Positions 57,115 through 64,000 of a stretch of 64,000 nt of DNA are shown here, piece after piece. The DNA is from Eutreptiella sp. 'Long Island Sound 2002' (lineage: Eukaryota > Euglenozoa > Euglenophyceae > Eutreptiales > Eutreptiaceae). The stretch is taken from NCBI GenBank assembly GCA_964036045.1, contig OZ038384.1, forward strand, positions 23,241,000 through 23,304,999. Direction: 5' to 3'. The position numbers were made by a program, and so were the translations under genes. The first letter of the stretch is position 1. The number at the start of each line of letters is the position of its first letter. A model generated the notes under the pieces. The model was given only the letters and a program-made list of their open reading frames with translations. It was not told the DNA's origin and made no database searches.

Positions 57115-57193
57115 GTGCGTGTGTGTGTAACGGGTAGACGTTCTGCCGATGGACGCCCACTGGGCGGGCCAGCGGACGATGGCTCTAGCGCTC

Positions 57194-57277
57194 CATGACA
57201 TGACATGACATGGTGTGGTGTGGTGTGGTGTGGTGTGGTGTGGTGTGGTGTGGTGTGGTGTGGTGTGGTGTGGTGTG
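57194..57277 (+). repeat. Pentamer array CATGA then TGTGG
   Basis: Three to four CATGA units pass in register into about 13 TGTGG units, ending at the LINE-tail unit. Confidence 0.9.
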
Positions 57278-57490
57278 CCGAAGGCGCTATTACCAAAAGG
57301 CAAAGGCCGGGATGTCTACCCGCGGGTACAGGTAAACGGGCTGGGCTGTGTGTGTTGTGTGCGCGCTGTGTGTAAGTGTGTTGTGGCATAGCCGGACCAG
57401 TGCACTCTCGCACTTGGCCGACACTGCCTTGCCGACGCCTGCGCGCAGTCACACAGGGTCTCGTGGGCCCACTGCACCCTGCGTGCCGCG
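57278..57490 (-). mobile_element. Short unit sharing the LINE 3' end, copy 2
   Basis: Same ~213-bp unit as at 47,490, diverged at several sites (for example GCTATTACCAAAAGGCAAAGG). It is flanked by a pentamer array on the left and by the 47-bp satellite (after ~95 bp) on the right. Confidence 0.7.
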
Positions 57491-57584
57491 CTGCACCATC
57501 AGTGCTTATTGTGTGGTGCCGCACTGCTTGGTGCTGTGCACTACACTGCACTGTGTGTGCCCTGCTGCACGGTTGTTGTGGGCA

Positions 57585-59437
57585 GAGGGCAGTGGGCAGT
57601 GTAACGCACTGCCACGCCGCCTGGGGGCTGTGGGTAGTGGAAATCCTGCTTCACACTGCCGCATTGCCTGAGGGCAGTGGGGAGTGGTACTCCTGCCATT
57701 CTCTGCCTCCCTGCCTTGGGGCAGTGGGCCGGGCATCTCCTGCAATACACTGCCGCCGTGCCTGGGGCAATGGTCAGTGGAACTCCTGCGACACACTGCG
57801 CCACGGCCCGGGGGCAGGGGGCAGTGGATCTCCTGCAATGCACTGCCTCACTGGCTGGGGGCAGTGGACAGTGCAACTCCCGCAATACACTGCCCCACTG
57901 CCTGGGGGCAGTGGGCAGTGGAACTCCTGGAGTACACTGCCGCACTGCCTAGGGGCAGTGGGCAGTGGAACTCCCGCAATACACTGCCTCACTGCCTGGG
58001 GGCAGTGGACAGTGGACCTTGTGCAACACACTGCCCCACTGTCTGGGGGCAGTGGGCAGTGGACCTCCTGCAATGCACTGCCTCACTGCCTGGGGGGCAC
58101 TGGGCAGTGCAACTCCTGCAACACACTGCCCCACTGCGTGGGGGCAGTGGGCAGTTGAACTCCTGCAATACACTGCCTCACTGCCTGGGGGCAGTGGGCA
58201 GTGCAACTCGTGCAATGTACTGCCTCACTGCCTGGGGGCAGTGGGCAGTGGAACTCCTGCAATACACTGCCGCACTGCCTGGGGGCAGTGGGCTGTAAAA
58301 CTCCTGCAATGCACTGCCTCACTGTCTGGGGGCAGTGGGCAGTGGAACTCTTGCAATGCACTGCCTCACTGCCCTTGAACAGTAGGCAGTGCAACTGCTG
58401 CAATGCACTGCCTCACTGCCTGGGGGCAGTGGACAGTGCAACTCCTGCAATGTACTGCCTCACTGCCCTGGGAGCAGTGGGCAGTGCAACTCCTGCAATG
58501 CACTGCCTCACTGCCCTGGGGCAGTGGGCAGTGGAACTCCTGCAGTGCACTGCCTCACTGCCTGGGGGCAGCGGGCAGTGCAACTCCTGCAATGCACTGC
58601 CTCACTGCCTGGGGGCAGTGGGCAGTGGAACTCCTGCAATGCACTGCCTCACTGCCCTGGGGGCAGTGGGCAGTGGAACTCCTGCAATGCACTGCCTCAC
58701 TGCCTTGGGGGCAGTGGACAGTGCAACCCCTGCAATGCACTGCCTCACTGCCCTGGGGGCAGTGGGCAGTGCAACTCGTGCAATGCAGTGCCTCACTGCC
58801 CTGGGGCAGTGGGCAGTGCAACTCCTGCAATGCACTGCCTCACTGCTTGGGGGCAGTGGGCAGTGCAACTCCTGCAATGCACTGCCTCACTGCCTAGGGG
58901 CAGTGGACAGTGCAACTCCTGCAATGCACTGCCCCACTGCCTGGGGGCAGTGGGCAGTGCAACTCCTGCAATGCACTGCCCCACTGCCTGGGGGCGGTGG
59001 GCAGTGCAACTCCTGCAATGCACTGCCTCACTGCCTAGGGGCAGTGGACAGTGCAACTCCTGCAATGCACTGCCCTGCCCTGGGGCAGTAGGCAGTGCAA
59101 CTCCTGCAATGCACTGCATCACTGCCTTGGGGGCAGTGGACAGTGCAAATCCTGCAATGCACTGCCCCGCTGCCTGGGGGCAGCGGGCACTGCAACTCCT
59201 GCAATGCACTACCTCACTGCCCTGGGGCAGTAGGCAGTGCATCTCCTGCAATGCACTGCCTCACTGCCTGGGAGCAGTGGGCAGTGCAACTCCTGCAATG
59301 CACTGCCCCACTGCCTGGGGGCAGTGGGCAGTGCAACTCCTGCAATGCACTGCCTCACTGCCTGGGGGCAGTGGGCAGTGGAACCCCTGCAATGCACTGC
59401 CTCACTGTCCTGGGGCAGTGGGCAGCGTAACTCCTGG
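57585..59437 (+). repeat. 47-bp hairpin minisatellite, block 3 (about 39 units)
   Basis: The first units (57,585-57,800) are the most diverged in the window; the later ones are regular. Confidence 0.93.
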
Positions 59438-59692
59438 GTGTGGTGTGGTGTGGTGTGGTGTGGTGTGGTGTGGTGTGGTGTGGTGTGGTGTGGTGTGGTG
59501 TGGTGTGGTGTGGTGTGGTGTGGTGTGGTGTGGTGTGGTGTGGTGTGGTGTGGTGTGGTGTGGTGTGGTGTGGTGTGGTGTGGTGTGGTGTGGTGTGGTG
59601 TGGTGTGGTGTGGTGTGGTGTGGTGTGGTGTGGTGTGGTGTGGTGTGGTGTGGTGTGGTGTGGTGTGGTGTGGTGTGGTGTGGTGTGGTGTG
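59438..59692 (+). repeat. Pentanucleotide array (TGTGG)n, about 51 units
   Basis: Duplicate of the array at 56,398, longer by about one unit. Confidence 0.98.
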
Positions 59693-59823
59693 GACCAAGT
59701 CAGGCCGGCCGACGACGCCGCCACCCACCCCGGGCGCCCCCCGGGGTCAGCGGTGCAGCCTGTGAGGGGCAGACGCACCACTGCCTCACCAAGTGTGCCT
59801 CGAGTGCGCGCGTCGACTGTCTA

Positions 59824-60324
59824 AGGTGAGACCCACCAGTTCCCAGAAAGCCGGGGCCTGTCGGCGGGACTGGTGTTTCTGAGCGTCCGCTCGCCTGCCC
59901 GTGGTGGACCTTGCTTCGTCCGGGCGCCTCTCTTCTTCGCGCCATGCATGGTGCTCTCGGCCCCCCCTCACCTGGGGCCCATTCCATCAAAGGTGAGACC
60001 CACCAGTTCCCAGAAAGCCGGGGCCTGTCGGCGGGACTGGTGTTTCTGAGCGTCCGCTCGCCTGCCCGTGGTGGACCTTGCTTGGTCCGGGCGCCTCTCT
60101 TCTTCGCGCCATGCATGGTGCTCTCGGCCCCCCCTCACCTGGGGCCCATTCCATCAAAGGTGAGACCCACCAGTTCCCAGAAAGCCGGGGCCTGTCGGCG
60201 GGACTGGTGTTTCTGAGCGTCCGCTCGCCCGCCCGTGGTGGACCTTGCTTGGTCCGGGCGCCTCTCTTCTTCGCGCCATGCATGGTGCTCTCGGCCCCCC
60301 CTCACCTGGGGCCCATTCCATCGG
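59824..60324 (+). repeat. 167-bp tandem repeat, 3 copies
   Basis: Same unit as at 56,781 with one extra copy; copies start at about 59,824, 59,991 and 60,158. Confidence 0.95.
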
Positions 60325-60403
60325 AGTGCGTGTGTGTGTAACGGCTAGACGTTCTGCCGATAGACGCCCACTGGGCGGGCCAGCGGACGATGGCTCTAGC
60401 GCT

Positions 60404-60488
60404 CCATGACATGACATGACATGGTGTGGTGTGGTGTGGTGTGGTGTGGTGTGGTGTGGTGTGGTGTGATGTGGTGTGGTGTGGTGTG
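60404..60488 (+). repeat. Pentamer array CATGA then TGTGG
   Basis: Duplicate of 57,194-57,277 with one TGTGA variant. Confidence 0.9.
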
Positions 60489-60700
60489 CCGAAGGCGCTA
60501 TTACCAAAAGGCAAAGGCCGGGATGTCTACCCGCGGGTACAGGTAAACGGGCTGGGCTGTGTGTGTTGTGTGCGCGCTGTGTGTAAGTGTGTTGTGGCAT
60601 AGCCGGACCAGTGCACTCTCGCACTTGGCCGACACTGCCTTGCCGACGCCTGCGCGCAGTCACACAGGGTCTCGTGGGCCCACTGCACCCTGCGTGCCGC
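60489..60700 (-). mobile_element. Short unit sharing the LINE 3' end, copy 3
   Basis: Essentially identical to copy 2, so it is a product of the 3-kb duplication rather than an independent insertion. Confidence 0.7.
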
Positions 60701-60794
60701 GCTGCACCATCAGTGCTTATTGTGTGGTGCCGCACTGCTTGGTGCTGTGCACTACACTGCACTGTGTGTGCCCTGCTGCACGGTTGTTGTGGGC

Positions 60795-63700
60795 AGAGGG
60801 CAGTGGGCAGTGTAACGCACTGCCACGCCGCCTGGGGGCTGTGGGTAGTGGAAATCCTGCTTCACACTGCCGCATTGCCTGAGGGCAGTGGGGAGTGGTA
60901 CTCCTGCCATTCTCTGCCTCCCTGCCTTGGGGCAGTGGGCCGGGCATCTCCTGCAATACACTGCCGCCGTGCCTGGGGCAGTGGTCAGTGGAACTCCTGC
61001 GACACACTGCGCCACGGCCCGGGGGCAGGGGGCAGTGGATCTCCTGCAATGCACTGCCTCACTGGCTGGGGGCAGTGGACAGTGCAACTCCCGCAATACA
61101 CTGCCCCACTGCCTGGGGGCAGTGGGCACTGGAACTCCTGCAGTACACTGCCGCACTGCCTAGGGGCAGTGGGCAGTGGAACTCCCGCAATACACTGCCT
61201 CACTGCCTGGGGGCAGTGGACAGTGGACCTTGTGCAACACACTGCCCCACTGTCTGGGGGCAGTGGGCAGTGGACCTCCTGCAATGCACTGCCTCACTGC
61301 CTGGGGGGCCGTGGGCAGTGCAACTCCTGCAACACACTGCCCCACTGCGTGGGGGCAGTGGGCAGTTGAACTCCTGCAATACACTGCCTCACTGCCTGGG
61401 GGCAGTGGGCAGTCGAATCCCCGAAATGCACTGCCTCACTGCCCTGGGGGCAGTGGGCAGTGCAACTCCTGCAATGTACTGCCTCACTGCCTGGGGGCAG
61501 TGGGCAGTGGAACTCCTGCAATACACTGCCGCACTGCCTAGGGGCAGTGGGCTGTGCAACTCCTGCAATGCACTGCCTCACTGTCTGGGGGCAGTGGGCA
61601 GTGGAACTCCTGCAATGCACTGCCTCACTGCCCTTGAACAGTAGGCAGTGCAACTGCTGCAATGCACTGCCTCACTGCCCTGGGGGCAGTGGGCAGTGCA
61701 ACTCCTGCAATGCACTGCCTCACTGCCCTGGGGCAGTGGGCAGTGGAACTCCTGCAGTGCACTGCCTCACTGCCTGGGGGCAGCGGGCAGTGCAACTCCT
61801 GCAATGCACTGCCTCACTGCCTGGGGGCAGTGGGCAGTGGAACTCCTGCAATGCACTGCCTCACTGCCCTGGGGCAGTGGGCAGTGGAACTCCTGCAATA
61901 TACTGCCACGCTGCCTGGGGGCAGTGGGCAGTGCAGCTCCTGCAATGCACTGACTGCCTCACTGCCTAGGGGCAGTGGGCAGCGCAACTCCTGCAATGCA
62001 CTGCGTCACTGCCTGGGGGCAGTGGACACTGTAACTCCCGCAGTACACCGCCTCACTGCCCGGGAGCAGTGGGCAGTGCAACTCCTGCGACGCACTGCCT
62101 CACTGCCTGGGGGCAGCGGGCAGTGCAACTCTTGCAATGCACTGCCTCACTGCCCTCGGGGAGTAAGCAGTGCATCTCCTGCAATGCACTGCCTCACTGC
62201 CCTTGAACAGTAGGCAGTGCAACTGCTGCAATGCACTGCCTCACTGCCTCGGGGCAGTGGACAGTGCAACTCCTGCAATGTATTGCCTCACTGCCCTGGG
62301 GCAGTGGGCAGTGCAACTCCTGCAATGCACTGCCTCACTGCCCTGGGGCAGTGGGCAGTGGAACTCCTGCAGTGCACTGCCTCACTGCCTGGGGGCAGCG
62401 GGCAATGCAACTCCTGCAATGCACTGCCTCACTGCCTGGGGGCAGTGGGCAGTGGAACTCCTGCAATGCACTGCCTCACTGCCCTGGGGCAGTGGGCAGT
62501 GGAACTCCTGCAATATACTGCCACACTGCCTGGGGGCAGTGGGCAGTGCAGCTCCTGCAATGCACTGACTGCCTCACTGCCTAGGGGCAGTGGGCAGCGG
62601 GACTCCTGCAATGCACTGCGTCACTGCCTGGGGGCAGTGGACACTGTAACTCCCGCAGTACACCGCCTCACTGCCCGGGAGCAGTGGGCAGTGCAACTCC
62701 TGCGACGCACTGCCTCACTGCCTGGGGGCAGTGGGCAGTGCAACTCCTGCAATGCACTGCCCGGCTGCCTGGGGGCAGCGGGCAGTGCAACTCCTGCAAT
62801 GCACTGCCCGGCTGCCTGGGGGCAGCGGGCAGTGCAACTCCTGCAATGCACTGCCTCACTGCGTGGGAGCAGTGGGCAGTGCAACTCCTGCAATGCACTG
62901 CCTCACTGCCTAGGGGCAGTGGGCAGTGCAATTCCTGCAATGCACTGTCTCACTGCCCTGGGGCAGAGGGCAGCGGAACTCCCGCAATGCACTGCCTCAC
63001 TGCCCGGGAGGAGTGGGCAATGGCTCGTGCAATGCACTGTCTCACTGCCCCGGGGCAGTGGGCAGTGCAACTCCTGCAATGCACTACCTCACTGCCTGGG
63101 CGCAGTGGGCAGTGGAACTCCTGCAATGCACTGCCCCACTGCCCGGGGACAGTGGGCAGTGCAACTCCTGCAATGCACGGCCTCACCGCCTTGGGGGCAG
63201 CGGGCAGTGCAACCCCTGCAACGCACTGCCTCACTGCCTGGGGGCAGTGGGCAGTGCAACTCCTGCAATGCACTGCCTCACTGCCTGGGGGCAGTGGGCA
63301 GTGCAACTCCTGCAATGCACTGCCTCGCTGCCTGGGGGCAGTGGGCAGTGCAACTTCTGCAATGCACTGCCTCACTGCCCTGGGGCAGTTGGCAGTGGAA
63401 CTCCTGCAATGAACTGCCTCACTGCCTGGGGGCAGTGGACAGTGCAACTTTGGCAATGCACTGCCTCACTGCCCTGGGGCAGTGGGCAGTGGAACTCCTG
63501 CAATGCACTGCCCAACTGCCTGGAGGCAGTGAGCAGTGGAACTCCTGCAATGCACTGCCTCACTGCCTGGGGGCAGTGGGCAGTGCAGCTTCTGCAATGC
63601 ACTGCCTCACTGCCCTGGGGCAGTGGGCAGTGGACCTCCTGCAACGCACTGCCCCACTGCCTGGGGGCAGTGGGCAGTGCAACTCCTGCAATACACGGCG

Positions 63701-64000
63701 GCATTGCCTGGGGGCAGTGGGCAGTGCAACTCCTGCAATGCACTGCCTCACTGCCCTCGGGCAGTAGGCAGTGGAACTCCTGCAATGCACTGCCTCACTA
63801 CCTCGGGGCAGTGGGTAGTGCAATTCCTGCAATGCACTACCTCACTGCCTGGGGGCAGTGGGTAGTTGAACTCCTGCAATACACTGCCTCACTGCCTGGG
63901 GGCAGTGGGCAGTCGAATCCCCGCAATGCACTGCCTCACTGCCCTGGGGGCAGTGGGCAGTGCAACTCGTGCAATGCACTGCCTCACTGCCTGGGGGCAG
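60795..64000 (+). repeat. 47-bp hairpin minisatellite, block 4 (about 68 units, runs off the window)
   Basis: It contains a higher-order duplication of about 12 units: about 61,631-62,199 is repeated from about 62,200. Marker variants are TGCCCTTGAACAGTAGGCAG and the insertion GCACTGACTGCCTCACTG. Confidence 0.95.

Larger units (their letters stand above)
55600..61850. repeat. Tandem segmental duplication, 3.04-3.21 kb
   Basis: About 55.60-58.65 kb matches about 58.65-61.85 kb in order: satellite, pentamer array, ~130-bp unique piece, 167-bp repeats, pentamer array, LINE-tail unit, satellite. The offset is 3,039 before the first pentamer array, 3,043 after it, and 3,211 after the 167-bp repeats (2 copies against 3). 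Confidence 0.85.

Noticed and set aside
57278-57310. Compensatory change in a 12-bp palindrome of the LINE tail (TACCCATGGGTA against TACCCGCGGGTA)
   Set aside because: The changed bases would lie in the loop of any RNA hairpin, and one copy (47,490) has an intermediate, so there is no evidence of pairing constraint.

Overview
The window is nuclear DNA of a eukaryote, most likely a repeat-rich microbial eukaryote such as an alga. The evidence is GT-AG spliceosomal introns, an F-box/leucine-rich-repeat gene, a non-LTR retrotransposon with endonuclease, reverse transcriptase and RNase H, a tyrosine-recombinase retroelement relic, and very long tandem arrays. Nothing in it looks bacterial or archaeal (no operons, no ribosome-binding sites), and I recognised no rRNA, tRNA or CRISPR. 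I cannot name the species. Protein-level identifications rest on motifs read by eye; no search was run.

Left part (1-32.5 kb), moderate GC. A minus-strand F-box/LRR gene runs from about 31.2 kb to 2.9 kb. The F-box exon (31,159-30,956) joins in phase to an LRR exon (5,458-5,108) and then to a terminal LRR exon (3,198-2,917). The implied first intron is 25.5 kb. It is packed with mobile DNA: a degenerate element with gag-like, tyrosine recombinase, reverse transcriptase and RNase H pieces (6.2-9.9 kb); unidentified degenerate minus-strand coding DNA (11.2-12.2 kb and 15.8-17.4 kb); a triplicated ~950-bp repeat with an internal inversion (12.3-14.3 kb); a transposase-like relic (18.5-20.0 kb); a possible coiled-coil exon flanked by intron-like repeats (20.5-21.4 kb); and a 7.7-kb degenerate satellite that reverses orientation near 26.56 kb (22.6-30.3 kb) and carries a 753-bp insertion with short terminal inverted repeats.

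Middle part (32.5-47.4 kb), GC-rich. A 1.54-kb module of 30-bp palindromic repeats sits inside pentanucleotide arrays. Next to it is a non-LTR retrotransposon on the minus strand (about 43.9 to 34.6 kb). Its ORF1-like region has an SR-rich basic part, an RRM-like domain and a CX2C...CX2C motif. Its ORF2 encodes an APE-type endonuclease, a reverse transcriptase, RNase H and a C-terminal CCHC knuckle. ORF2 keeps one frame for 5.3 kb yet contains eight internal stop codons, mostly TAG. Upstream of ORF1 lies a 94-bp tandem array.

Right part (47.4-64 kb). This is almost wholly a 47-bp hairpin minisatellite in four blocks, interrupted by a second copy of the 1.54-kb module, by (TGTGG)n arrays, by 167-bp tandem repeats, and by three short units that share the 3' end of the retrotransposon. 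A 3.0-3.2-kb tandem duplication covers about 55.6-61.8 kb. Open frames of up to 664 codons here come from the 47-bp unit lacking stop triplets and are not genes.

The observations most worth follow-up are the TAG-dominated in-frame stops across several unrelated coding relics, the hairpin minisatellite whose arms change together, the module found in two different tandem arrays, the possible VNTR-bodied retroposon, and the intron-like repeats.
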